A program made the translations under genes and the position numbers. 64,000 nucleotides of DNA. Source: Gracilaria vermiculophylla (Eukaryota; Rhodophyta; Florideophyceae; Gracilariales; Gracilariaceae). Positions 31,910 to 41,821 of the stretch are shown here, one piece after another. The notes below the pieces were generated by a model. That model was not told where the DNA came from. It saw nothing but the letters and a program-made list of their open reading frames with translations, and did no database searches. The DNA is taken from assembly GCA_019155205.2 (NCBI GenBank), contig JAHNZQ020003146.1, positions 1,598,095 to 1,662,094 of the forward strand. Direction: 5' to 3'. The stretch's first letter is position 1. Each line of letters opens with the position of its first letter.

Positions 31910-32756
31910 TGCAATATCCCAGAGAGCAAACTACCTCGAAGGATGTTCGAAGCTCCCTCTTGCGAGGTGGTTCAGGGGCAGAGCCTTCCTCGGGCGCGGC
32001 AAACGAGCCGGGCCTAACTACAGGGCCAAGCCGTCGCAACGGGTACAAGAGTAAGAAAAACGTAAAAACCGGGGGTCTGGCAATTCCTGTGATTTATGCA
32101 GTTTCCGTAATGTTTGGTGAGGATTCCTTGTAATATATCGGGCTATCTCGGCACGGCCGGATAGTACATTGGGCCGCGCCGGTTCCGAGCAAGCCGCTTT
32201 GATTGGGTGGCGGACGTAGACCGAAAAGGGTAAACGGTAGGTCCGGTTGAGATAACCTCGTACGAGGGCGAAACTGAAAGAAGCGAAGAATAGTTCAGAC
32301 AATGGTTCTCGGCGTCACGGGCAGTTGACTTCCGTAGTCCACGGCATACTTCTCCAAGGTGAAAAGAAATACCGCGTGGGCGACACATTCCGACCAAAGA
32401 TCCCGCTTGTTTCGGATTGCTGGGTGCGACGGCCGAAGTGTCGTCACGCTAAGTACTGTAGCTCTGTGGCCGAAATGGCCGAAATAACTATATAAATAAA
32501 ATAGAGAAAATACTAAAGTAGCCCTGCAAGGCAGGTACCAGCTGGCGCCCATACTGTAGCCATCAGGCCACATGCGGCAGCCGCGGGCATGCCACGTCAC
32601 GCGACATGCATCAGGTCGGTTACTCCGGAATCCACGGAGCTAACAGACGAAAATTGCGCCCGTGACATTAACCGTTTGTATATATAAGGCTTAACCGAGA
32701 TTCGGTAAATCGGCTAAATGCCGAGGAAAAACCTCCCTGGAGAAAGTTGCGCTTCA
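31910..32756 (-). repeat. 3' LTR of element B
   Basis: Starts TGCAATATCCC and ends GCGCTTCA. A purine tract on the minus strand (CTTAAAGGGGGAGATA) follows at 32,757-32,772, as expected beside a 3' LTR. A solo copy of the same LTR is at 2,155-2,792 plus 12,053-12,133. This copy has about 130 bp (near 32,310-32,455) absent from the solo copy. Confidence 0.8.
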
Positions 32757-32928
32757 TATCTCCCCCTTTAAGACAGGTCGCGCACCTCGACATGGGGGAG
32801 CCATGTCGGAGAGCGGCGATAAGAGCACGCCCGATTTGCCGGATTCCGGAATTTCGTCTTGAAGGCCAACACGCCCTGTTTGCAAATTCTCTCCGGCTGC
32901 TTCAGGTACCGTCTCCAACGTACGGACG

Positions 32929-33855
32929 ATGTCCGAACACATTCCGAACCACCCCGCAAGGAACGTAAATGGCCTCCGCTCGGTTGCAATCCTGCGGTGT
33001 AGCCGCATTCTACCCGAAGAGGAAGCACCTGATGTACGACTTGAAGATGCGTCAGCCGCTCGTGCGGGCACTCCGACCTCGGATTTGCCCGATACGGGAA
33101 ACCCGGTCATGCCGCACTGGCCAAATGGTGCCGTGTTTCATGGGCAAGCCCCCGTACAAACCTGGCCAACCTATGACGCCATCAGAGCGGCCAGCCCGAG
33201 AACTCGGCGGGGAACCTCGATGCACAGACACGCTCTGTGGTTCCACCCGACCGCAGTCCGCGACGAGCAGCCAATTTCTGCGTATAGTGACAACTCGGAC
33301 GACCTCCTCGGAAGAATTCCCGAAGTGATCACCATGTCCGGGGACTGGCGCAAGCGCATTGCAGTACCATCTTATGCCATAACCCGCCGTCGCGCAGAAT
33401 CCTTGGAAGAGACCCATTGCACATTGATCCGAATGGCGCATTTCCCGCAGTTTCGGGTACCGTTCGAGACACCGAAGGGGATCCGTGTCTCCTTTGACGT
33501 CCTGTTCTACAGCACGCGCGGCGAAATTGGGTACTGCAGTATGCTTCACAAACTAGAGGTCGACGAGTGGTGGGGCCGCGTCCAGGTACGCCAAAAAGCT
33601 TTGTGCTGGACGCAGCCGATCATCCGAGATGAATTCCGATGCCTCTCTCAGCAGAGCCGATCATGCTTCCTGCAGAATGTCATCCGCGAAGATCGGCATT
33701 GGAGAGCCCCAACTGGCTTCTTCGTACTGTATTATATCACGGAGATCGAGCGCATCGCGCCGCGCTACCGCAGGTTGCGGTATGTCCCAACTATAGATTG
33801 GTGGGCCCCTTTCGAGGCATTCTGGAGGGGTTTGTCGAGCTCCTCCCGGTCCTGA
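32929..33855 (+). CDS. Unrecognised antisense ORF 1 in element B, 308 codons
   Basis: ATG at 32,929, TGA at 33,853. It lies between pol and the 3' LTR of element B on the strand opposite to pol. The product is not low-complexity: charged N-terminus with Glu-Glu-Ala-Pro-Asp-Val, a Trp/His/Pro-rich middle, then an Arg/Trp/Tyr/Phe-rich part (Ser-Phe-Asp-Val-Leu-Phe-Tyr, Asp-Glu-Trp-Trp-Gly-Arg, Phe-Phe-Val-Leu-Tyr-Tyr-Ile). Third codon positions are rich in G and C. No family is recognised, no signal peptide seen. It overlaps ORF 2 and can be joined to it at 33,828. It could also be captured host sequence or chance. Confidence 0.5.
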   Translation: MSEHIPNHPARNVNGLRSVAILRCSRILPEEEAPDVRLEDASAARAGTPTSDLPDTGNPVMPHWPNGAVFHGQAPVQTWPTYDAIRAASPRTRRGTSMHRHALWFHPTAVRDEQPISAYSDNSDDLLGRIPEVITMSGDWRKRIAVPSYAITRRRAESLEETHCTLIRMAHFPQFRVPFETPKGIRVSFDVLFYSTRGEIGYCSMLHKLEVDEWWGRVQVRQKALCWTQPIIRDEFRCLSQQSRSCFLQNVIREDRHWRAPTGFFVLYYITEIERIAPRYRRLRYVPTIDWWAPFEAFWRGLSSSSRS

Positions 33856-34592
33856 CGTATATCGGCTACGCCATGGTCGACGATCCCGATTCTGGGTATA
33901 GGTCCGTCTTCATCACAGATTGGGCGGTCCGCACTGCGGCTTATATTCTGGCCGAGGCGTACCACCAATACCGTCTTTGGTATGTCCTACTGCGATTGCG
34001 GAGATGCATCCGTAGCTTGGAAGTAAGGATCTCTCTCGAGGGTGGAACCAACCAGGAAGAAATGCTGAAGTTGCTCGATTATATCAATCAAGTCCGCTGG
34101 GACGAAGCCCGGCGACAGAACGCCCAGCGGAGCCATCCGCATTACGGATCGGGCCCCGGTCTCGGGCGTACCAATGCGAACGCGGGCGACTTGGTGTACT
34201 TTCATCCATGGGAGTACACGGAGATCAGCCGCTCAGAGGTGGAGGCCTATGGCAATGCGCCCCGGAGGATCCCGCCTGACCATCTTTGTGGAAATGTCGA
34301 CGCCGACGGCTGTCACCGCGCCTCTGCAGAGGGTGACCCCATGGTGGATCACGAACCCGCTGTGGCAGTCGGCAATGTCTTTCCTGACTCGATTAAAGCC
34401 AACGAGGGGGTAGACGAGGCGCATGTCATGCGTAGGTTCACCTCGATGGAGGAAGACCCCCTGCATCACGGGAATGCTGCTGCTCTTGCGGATGATCCTG
34501 AGCATTTTACCCCGGTTTCTTCTTGGTGCATTGCGACCCAGGAGACTCCGCTTTGCACGCCGGGAGTATACCCTGCGGACTCGGTGGCTTGA
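33639..34592 (+). CDS. Unrecognised antisense ORF 2 in element B, 317 codons open
   Basis: Open in the -1 frame relative to ORF 1 from before 33,639 to TGA at 34,590. The protein-like part begins about 33,830 (Phe-Val-Glu-Leu-Leu-Pro-Val-Leu-Thr-Tyr-Ile-Gly-Tyr). It has an aromatic/hydrophobic stretch (Val-Phe-Ile-Thr-Asp-Trp-Ala-Val-Arg, Tyr-His-Gln-Tyr-Arg-Leu-Trp-Tyr), a Leu-rich helix-like segment, then an acidic, His-rich C-terminus. No family is recognised. With ORF 1 it would give about 555 residues. The start for separate translation is unclear, which favours joining to ORF 1. Confidence 0.5.
   Translation: MPLSAEPIMLPAECHPRRSALESPNWLLRTVLYHGDRAHRAALPQVAVCPNYRLVGPFRGILEGFVELLPVLTYIGYAMVDDPDSGYRSVFITDWAVRTAAYILAEAYHQYRLWYVLLRLRRCIRSLEVRISLEGGTNQEEMLKLLDYINQVRWDEARRQNAQRSHPHYGSGPGLGRTNANAGDLVYFHPWEYTEISRSEVEAYGNAPRRIPPDHLCGNVDADGCHRASAEGDPMVDHEPAVAVGNVFPDSIKANEGVDEAHVMRRFTSMEEDPLHHGNAAALADDPEHFTPVSSWCIATQETPLCTPGVYPADSVA
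33828..33834 (+). promoter_or_regulatory. Candidate -1 slippery heptamer GGGTTTG joining the two antisense ORFs
   Basis: In the ORF 1 frame the codons are AGG GGT TTG, so the site is G GGT TTG, an exact X XXY YYZ heptamer. Slipping back one base puts the ribosome in the ORF 2 frame. The ORF 1 stop lies 18 bases downstream. Whether a stimulatory RNA structure follows cannot be judged by eye. A simple 1-base indel is the alternative. Confidence 0.45.
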
Positions 34593-35090
34593 AGCGATTT
34601 CATCGCGCAGTTTCTCCGAGTGGTCAGGAATCGCCCTAGCTAGATTTCGGGGGATGCGGACGCAATGCGTGAGGCCCTTGAAAACAGCCTTGACGGGAAT
34701 TACGGGTCTTTGAAGATGGAGGGGTGACTGCACAATGTCATGAGGAATTCTCCGGATAGGGTAGCCGCGAGAATGCGTGCGACTTCCGTCTTCTAGTGGA
34801 ATCCCTTGCGGCCTTCTTTGCTTTTACTTGTGATTTGCTCTTTTGCGAGCGCGCATTGATCGATGGTCACCGCTCATGTCGGAAAGTGTGCATTCATCGA
34901 TGGAAAACCCGTGCTCACGGTGGCTAGCATTGCGCGATGAAGCGAGCGAGGTTGGTTAAGAACTAATTACTGTTAAAAGGGGCGAAAAAGAGATGGGTGG
35001 TTGATGTCATGTTCCATTGTCAACGTCCACGTTTCACGGTTGGGTGGAGCTCCTTCCATTCTTGCAGTTTCTTATCTCACCTGGGACTGG
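34593..35090. other. Unassigned 0.5 kb between antisense ORFs and chromodomain of B
   Basis: No ORF or repeat that I can support. It probably belongs to the element B 3' region. A minus-strand frame at 34,233-34,733 is a shadow of ORF 2 for most of its length. Confidence 0.4.
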
Positions 35091-37905
35091 TACAGTGTCT
35101 CTGGCGGAGGGATTCCCGCCATGCGGTGATACTGTAAAACCGCCGAACGGGGTAGATGCTCGATCGGCTTCAGCGTATCCCAAGTCCGGTCATATCCGTA
35201 CCAACGGACTCGGTGCCGGACCCTCCCCTGGAGGTCCACTTGGTGTACGATAACTTGGTCAAAAACTTACTCTTGAACTTTCACTTCCCGGCCCTGCGGC
35301 GTTCGTTTTACGCCTGGGACATTCTGATACCCTCCGTGGAGCTATATCTCCCTCAGCAGGGTTTCAGAGGAGAGCGTTCGCTCCATTTACTTGTTATCCC
35401 TGCATTCTGGAGGAAACTTTAGGGGTTCTGGTGAGGTTTTGGACATGCCTTCGGCCGGCTCTCCGGATGAAAAGATTCGCATTGTAGTTTGCGACTGCTT
35501 AGCGGGTGATGCCACATCGTTGTCGAGAGCGCCAATTGGCTGCGTCTGAAACGGGTCCATGAGAAGGGTACGTTTGCGATATGCCTCTAGAGTTTGCATG
35601 CGCCTCTGCATTGGTCCGGCATCCGACTCCACAGATCTGTTTGTACGTTCGTCTGCGATTGCGGCCCTAGACGTTTCCTTTTCAAGGTTTCCGGCGCTTT
35701 TCCCTAGAGTTGGGGGTGGCTCCTTAACAGCGTACCGTCTCGACGACGAAGAACTCAGATTTGCGAGTGATCGGTCGGCTTCCCCACCCCCCCCCCCCTC
35801 AGACGGAGCGGCAACCGATGGGCGCAACGCCACCATTTGGCGGAGGTACACTCCATGGAGAGTTGTACAGAGCAGCGCAAATGGGAGAGCCGGAGGATAC
35901 GTGACACCAGCTAATGTCGGAAGGTCCAAAAGTTCCCGCGTAAGATCGCGAAGCACAAGGGGTTGAGAAACAGTGGTGTTGCAAAGGCCTGATACCAGGA
36001 CAGAAGCATCGTTTCCCGGTGAGACTTTATGTGAGTAAGGATACGTTTGTACGACCCGGGCGCGTGACAGGCACTCCCGTTTCTCTCCAACGGCAATCAA
36101 CACCGTGTAGCGGTCGAAATACTCAACCCAGAAGGGGCCATCCGCCACGGGCTAGAGCTCATGGCGACTGTCATCCTTCGCGGTGCTAACGAACTCTTAT
36201 TGGAGAAACATTTAGGTTCCAAGGATAACACTCTTTTGCGGGTGACTGCGCAGGCGGTCATCAAAGTTCCGCATGTGTGCGTCTTGAGCGCGCTCCATGG
36301 CCTTCCGAGCGACCAATACAAGCCTGGCAAACCATTCCTTCCACAGCAAGTAGTATTCGATGACTGACGGGAAAGTATCCGCCTGTGCATACGGTTCCAA
36401 CGCCAATGGTGGAGGCGTGCACGACAAGACCAGATCGAATGGAATAAGGCTGGTAGTCCGGCGTACCTGCATATTGTACGCACATATCACGACATCCGTA
36501 AATAGATCCCACGAGGTGGGATGATCCGCGACATAGTCACACCGCGACGCGAGTAGTGTGCGGTTGAATCATTCAACCTGCCCGTTAGTATGCAGATGTT
36601 AGGTCATGCTAAACAGATTCCTGACACCCAGTACGCGGCAGACTTCTTGAAAGAATCGCGATGCAAGTTTCTTGCCGTTGTCGGATATTACCTTGACAGG
36701 AGGTCCATAAACAAATACACAGTGCGATACAAACGCTTGTGTAACCGCAAAAGTGGAGATCGTCCGTAAGGAAACTGTTCGGACCAAAAATTCAAGAGGA
36801 GCCATGGCAGGAAAAAGCTTTATCTTGATGGAATGCTTCCATACTCTGACCCAGTTCTTAGCACATTTTGGGCAGAACCGCACAGCGGTGTATCAATTCA
36901 CTGCCATCGCGGGCCAATAAAAGTCTTCTCGAAGGGTTAGATATAGTTTCCTCCCATCCCGGTGTCCACCGAGCTTCGAATAATGGGATAGTTGGAGAAC
37001 TATGGGCTGGAGGGAATGAGGCACCACAATCTGTTGGTGACGCTTTACTATTTGGACGAAAAGCTCGTGTCGCTCCCCTCAAAAGGTAGGTCTTCGCCAC
37101 CGTTCAGACGGGCATGTAGTTCCACGCCGAATGGGTCCCCGAACTGTTCTCGGATCATCTCTTCCGTACTGATCGGCGTGAGGTACTCCTGTGGGGTGTG
37201 CTCGACTTCGTCGGAGGCGAGGAGCTCGTCAATTTCGACGGCTCTAAACCTATCGGGGGCCCATAGAAGAGCTTTCGGGGAAGTCTCTTTGGCAACGAAG
37301 CAGGGGATCCTGTCCTCATCGGCGTCGCCGACGGCTTCTCCCTATGTGAACAAACGCGATAGGGTATCGACTTGCACGTTCTGTGCACCCTTCTTGTAAA
37401 CCGCTTTGAAAGTTAATTCCGCTACGCGGAGCTTCTACCGCATGAAGCGGTCTGATGGATCGACGATATTCATCAGCCACCTCACGTAAAAATGATCCGT
37501 GAATACGGTGAGGTGCACCCCAGTTAGGTAGGGACGGAGTGTAGAAAGGGCCCACAACATGGCAGTGCACTCCTTCTCCGACACGGAAAAGTTCCTCTCG
37601 TGAACTTTGAGAGTCCTGGACCAATATCCAATTAGTGTGCGCTCCCCTTCGGGACTTGTCCGAAACAATGCCTAACCCAATTGGTGGTCACTGGAATCCG
37701 TATCCACAGAGTACGAGAGGGTCAACGTGGGAAGTGATAAGATTGGAGCTTTTTTCACTGCCCTGATCGGGGACGTAAAAGCAGCCGCCTAACTGGCGGT
37801 GAATGGCGAGGGCTCTGACAGCTGCCTTTTCCGCAGTAACGGGTTACGCGGCGCAGTGGTATCCGAGACTCTCGGTATGAACCGTCGATAGACGTTGACT
37901 AATCA
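35091..37905 (-). pseudogene. pol remnant of element B: RT connection, RNase H, integrase, chromodomain
   Basis: From right to left on the minus strand: RT connection with Val-Tyr-Arg-Arg-Phe-Ile-Pro-Arg at 37,905; RNase H with Val-Asp-Thr-Asp (near 37,710) and Thr-Asp-His at 37,435-37,668; integrase zinc region 36,860-37,100; integrase core 36,599-36,883 (Val-Ile-Ser-Asp-Asn-Gly); integrase C-terminus 35,387-36,148, opening Val-Ala-Asp-Gly-Pro as in element A; chromodomain near 35,100-35,270 with Arg-Trp-Tyr-Gly-Tyr, Trp-Asp-Thr and Pro-Ile-Glu-His-Leu-Pro. Stops and frameshifts separate the pieces. Confidence 0.85.
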
Positions 37906-38845
37906 GTATTATACCACTTCGTCCACAACAAACACCTTTCATTTCAAGACCATTTTTGGGCTTTTTATCCAGTGCTGTATAAAGTGGATGCCCCACATCA
38001 GTCCAATGGCGTCCTGATCCGAACCACCATGACATTCATTCGTTAACGGATAAAAATTGTGATGGCGAGGCAAAGGGCCGGCGATTACTATTGACCGTCT
38101 TCACAAACTGGGCTATGAAGGACCATCTTACGATTCCTTGCTCTTCAGGTAAACTATTTCCACTGAAACAGATGCAGCTCCTGAACAAATCAAGTATATT
38201 TCGTGACATACCAAGCCCATTTTATGGTTCTGGAATACACTTAGAATAAGGCTCAATGCTTTAAAGCTCTCATTTGTCAGAAAACGCAATACGACTCATT
38301 AAAACTAGAACCTTAAAATTTTTGAGCAACTGCCCTTCTGATGTTCTTCGAGCGCTTTTGTTTTCCAGTCGAATATTTGTCTTGCTCTCAATAAAATGCA
38401 CATGATGCATAGAAAACATCCGAAAAAAGGAATCCAACTTAGTTCTTCCTGAAGGAGCGTGGCGTGGTGAGCTTAAATCTCCCGCTGGTCTAAGAACTTT
38501 CAACTGATGCATTTGCATACGCCCGTTCTCAGGACTGAACTTCGTACAGGTTATCCATTGCCGACCATGGGCAGTACGTTATTGGCACGTTGCATGCTGA
38601 TTTTCATCATCTTCTTGCTCTTGTAAATCTTGCATATTCGGCGGTGTCACAATAGGTTCATCTTCAGCAGTTTCGATATTTCTAGGGTCGATCGCAGGAT
38701 TAGGTTCTTCTGAAGAGTGCGAAGCCTCTTCAGCATCGGTATCAAGTTTGAAATTGGAAAGCGGTAGAATAATTTCTTTCTCACGATTGAGAAAATTGAA
38801 GTTTACCGGCAAGAGTATGAGATTTCGGTTTTTGATTATGCGCAC
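37906..38845 (-). pseudogene. piggyBac-like (DDE_Tnp_1_7) transposase remnant
   Basis: The minus strand shows an Asp/Glu-rich N-terminal part (38,845-38,579), Phe-Phe-Arg-Met-Phe, Thr-Asn-Ile-Arg-Leu-Glu, Pro-Tyr-Ser-Lys..Ile-Pro-Glu-Pro, Gly-Met-Ser-Arg-Asn, Arg-Trp-Ser-Phe-Ile..Phe-Val-Lys-Thr-Val-Asn, and Ser-Val-Asn-Glu-Ser-Met-Ser..Trp-Phe-Gly then Cys-Cys-Gly-Arg-Ser-Gly-Ile. This is the block order of piggyBac-like transposases. The first catalytic Asp (normally Val-Asp-Glu-Ser) is Asn. Several stops. The C-terminal third is missing: homology ends at 37,906, next to element B. No TTAA flank was identified. Confidence 0.75.
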
Positions 38846-39190
38846 ATCCTTATTTCGAACTATTCTTCGGACCGTAGTAGACTCCCATAGATATCTATAA
38901 TAGCGTTTTCATTCTGCGTCACTGGTCATCAGAGGAGCGCGCGACTCTTGACAGTTCTGCGAGCATTTCTGCGAGGATCTGTGGATGATGCCGTAGTTTA
39001 CGGATGTTGTTGACGGCTCTGACTTATGTACCAGCTACAGTCGACCCTTACTTTTTGTGGACACAGTTTTGTGCTGCCAGCGTCGAGAACATGATAAGGA
39101 TATCAGAACAAAAAATGTGAAAAGCTTTAATGCTTTCACATAATTAACAAGTAATTAAAATTGACCTCATATGAAGTCGCTGGTCAGATA
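38846..39190. other. Unassigned sequence between piggyBac and Tc1 remnants
   Basis: AT-rich in the right half. No ORF. The last 100 bp may be very decayed Tc1 middle sequence. Confidence 0.4.
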
Positions 39191-39690
39191 AACACGATGT
39201 AGGCCGGTCATTATATTACCTTGATCTGGGGCGACATCTTGTTGCAACTGAAAAATCGAAGTAGCCCTTCTACAAGGCTTCCAGAATGGAAAATACTACA
39301 CAAACGCATTGGAAGAGTTCTTAATGCTGTTTAATTTTAAATCATATGGTAGGGATTAGATATTTAAGCAGGAATACGCTTCATTTCACACAGCGTAGCA
39401 CGCAAAATTTTGACCTAGTGTTAAACTTCTTGATGTACTTCAGTGACCAGCGCGTTGTTAGGACCCAAATAAAACAAAAAATCTGTCAGAGATATTAGCC
39501 TGGGAAGTTACGAACGGTTAAGGCGATTAAATACTGTCAAAGAGTCCCAATATATTATAAAGCAAGAACGAAGTTCCATTCACACGTAATTGCTCAATAT
39601 TCTACTCAATGTTACGCAGAACCGTTACATCGGTGTCCTACAGAACGCTGGCAGGTGAACCAAGTTTTAAACGTAGTTTAAGAGCAAAAG
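39191..39690 (+). pseudogene. Tc1-like transposase C-terminal half (probable continuation of V)
   Basis: The plus strand gives Leu-Ile-Trp-Gly, Leu-Leu-Gln-Gly-Phe-Gln-Asn, Tyr-Thr-Asn-Ala-Leu-Glu-Glu-Phe, Phe-Lys-Ser-Tyr-Gly-Arg-Asp, Phe-His-Thr-Ala and a terminal Leu-Arg-Arg-Thr-Val-Thr-Ser-Val, aligning with residues about 190-330 of transposase II through several frameshifts and stops. AACGCTGGCAG..AAGTTTTAAACGTA matches the 3' end of copy II almost exactly. Confidence 0.7.
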
Positions 39691-40864
39691 AATGTACTTT
39701 TATAAATTGTGGACGTGCCATTTTTGCACAGCCATAAACTTCAAGTTTGTACTTCATTCAAAAGTGATTGCGCATACCCACATGAAACGAATGAATTTAT
39801 TTTACTACACTCAAATTGTTACTGCTCGTATCTCTTAGTTGAAAATAGATAATCATGTTTTGCTTTAGATCTGGTATATATAATGGAATTATTATTTTGC
39901 ATAAAACCAAAGCAGCTGAAACAGTAAACAACAGAATGCAGAACAGTCCACGAAATGAAAAGAAACACAGACAGCACTCTTAAAAATATTTTTTCGTCCT
40001 CTCTGTTTAAGGTCATATAGCCCGGATAAATGTAAACTTTGATTAAAATAATGTGAACCCTCGTACGTACCGTTTCGCTCGATATAAAATTTAACTTTAG
40101 CAATATAGAAAAGTATTTTTCACCTCACAAAACAGTGATACGCTTCTCAAGAATTAATTTTTGCAAACCCATTCTGACAACACTTATGAAGGTAGAGAGC
40201 AGTTTCATATTTATAATGGGCTCCCTTACGACTGGCTTTTTTTCTACCTCTCATGGTCTCAACAACAGTCTTTATAATATGATATTCATCGTGTCCCCGT
40301 CTTTGCGCCAGAAAACACTCAAACGCAATGCCGACCAGAGTAAAAGAGAAGATGAACAAAAGCGCCGCCAAAAAGCAACCGATCTCTTTTTAAGCTATTA
40401 TCCTATTACTGGTGATGCCATTTCAAAATCAATGAGTAAAAGAACACTTTATAGTATCAAAAAGGTTTTCGGCACAAATCAAATGGAGACCCTCAACCGT
40501 CTTTTCATTCTCATTTAACATTACGCCGGCTGCAGACCACTACTATCCTGTTCAAAAGAACCTTTGCTTCTGGATTGCGTGATATTTGCATTTTAACGTT
40601 GGTTCACAATTGGAATGCATTAAATGCGATCGAGAACTATTCAGGTTGCTTATGATGCTTGCAACACTTTTACTAGTACTTTACATTCCATATATGCCTC
40701 ACTTTCATTTCAGTCTCGAAATAGCTAACTGTCAATGCGCGGCACCGAAATTAGTGTGCTTCAAAAAGCTAACGCCCAGAACATCGAGCGCATGAAAACG
40801 TTTGTACACATTATGCAGAGACTCAGAAAAAGAATGCCACAGATCTTCTCCAACCAGCGGAAAT
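39691..40864. other. AT-rich intergenic DNA with an unrecognised plus-strand ORF
   Basis: 39,691-39,790 continues the Tc1 3' flank (CATTCAAAAGTG). A plus-strand frame at 40,135-40,518 (127 codons, GTG start) has a basic middle (Arg/Lys/Gln/Glu-rich, about residues 57-82) and no known domain. A minus frame at 40,147-40,371 starts with a hydrophobic stretch. I would not call either a gene. Confidence 0.3.
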
Positions 40865-41615
40865 TGTAGTGCAAACCGTTATACTGAAGCACTTTGGGGA
40901 CTCCTACTCATAGGAAATATAGAAAAGGAGAGTATTTCAACGAAGAACTATAATTACGCTCTCGCGCGAGAGAGGCTCAGTAATTTAAGACGTTTTTGGA
41001 GTAATTTGTGATGCTGTATGAGTGTAGTGGACGTCGGACACTTGTGGTTCTGAGAATCCGCGCAATGGCGCCTGTCCTGATTTCGGGTGATTTACAGTAG
41101 ATCTTGCAGCGCGCGGTATTGTAAGACAAAAAGCTCATATTTAAGAGCCGGCTCGCCACAGACTTCTTCTATATTGTAAAGTCAACCGAGTTTCGGCTCT
41201 AAATTCTACCGCCTTGCGGAAACTCCACTCCATCTTGGAGATGCCCGGTAAAGTATCCGGCTCTTCTACCTGACGCGCACCAATGAACAGTTACGAGAAT
41301 AATGCGCTATACTGATTTACCGTTTGGAATAACACTGTATTCCCCCGTATTACTTGTGTTTTCTTATCCATTTCCTTTTCCCAGTACTATGATGTTCGCT
41401 TTGCGATCCCTTTTTTCCCCTTTTTGTCACCCTTCGGTGGGTCTGTCTTCGTTCACCCTCGATTTATTCGGGTCTCCCTAACTGCGTTCCTTTGTTCCGG
41501 GATCTTCTCACCCGTTCTTTGCAAGTACATCCCACACCTCTTTCACTTCTGCATATTTAGCCAGCCACCCCCCATTGGGCTTGCAACCCACGACTCAGGC
41601 GGTGTAGAGGGCTTT
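40865..41615 (+). repeat. 5' LTR of element E (family G)
   Basis: Starts TGTAGTGCAAACC. TATTTAAGAGCC near 41,131 is TATA-like; GTCAACCGAGTTTCGG and GCCTTGCGGA follow, and it ends near GAGGGCTT. The same order of blocks is seen at 53,065-53,736 and 59,245-59,962. Similarity is patchy, so the ends are approximate. Confidence 0.65.
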
Positions 41616-41821
41616 ATTCAACTGAGCATTCATCTTACAGAGAACAAGGATTTAGGCTGCCTTGGTGGCTTTTCCTCCAAGGGTTTGCACCACAAAGTGG
41701 TCTTTCGACTTAGAACGAGGTATCCCCTCTGTCAAAATGATGATTAGTCCAGTCTTTTGATTATCTTTTAGTCTTTGAATTCCGTTTTTGGATACTGGAA
41801 CCGCTTGCGCTGAAATTAAAT

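Larger units (their letters stand above)
31910..37905 (-). mobile_element. Ty3/gypsy chromovirus B, 5'-truncated
   Basis: A minus-strand element: 3' LTR 31,910-32,756, a 2.3-kb region carrying a long plus-strand ORF, then chromodomain, integrase, RNase H and the RT connection up to 37,905, where it stops abruptly against a piggyBac-like remnant. Gag, protease, most of RT and the 5' LTR are missing. Its pol is related to that of element A. Confidence 0.85.
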
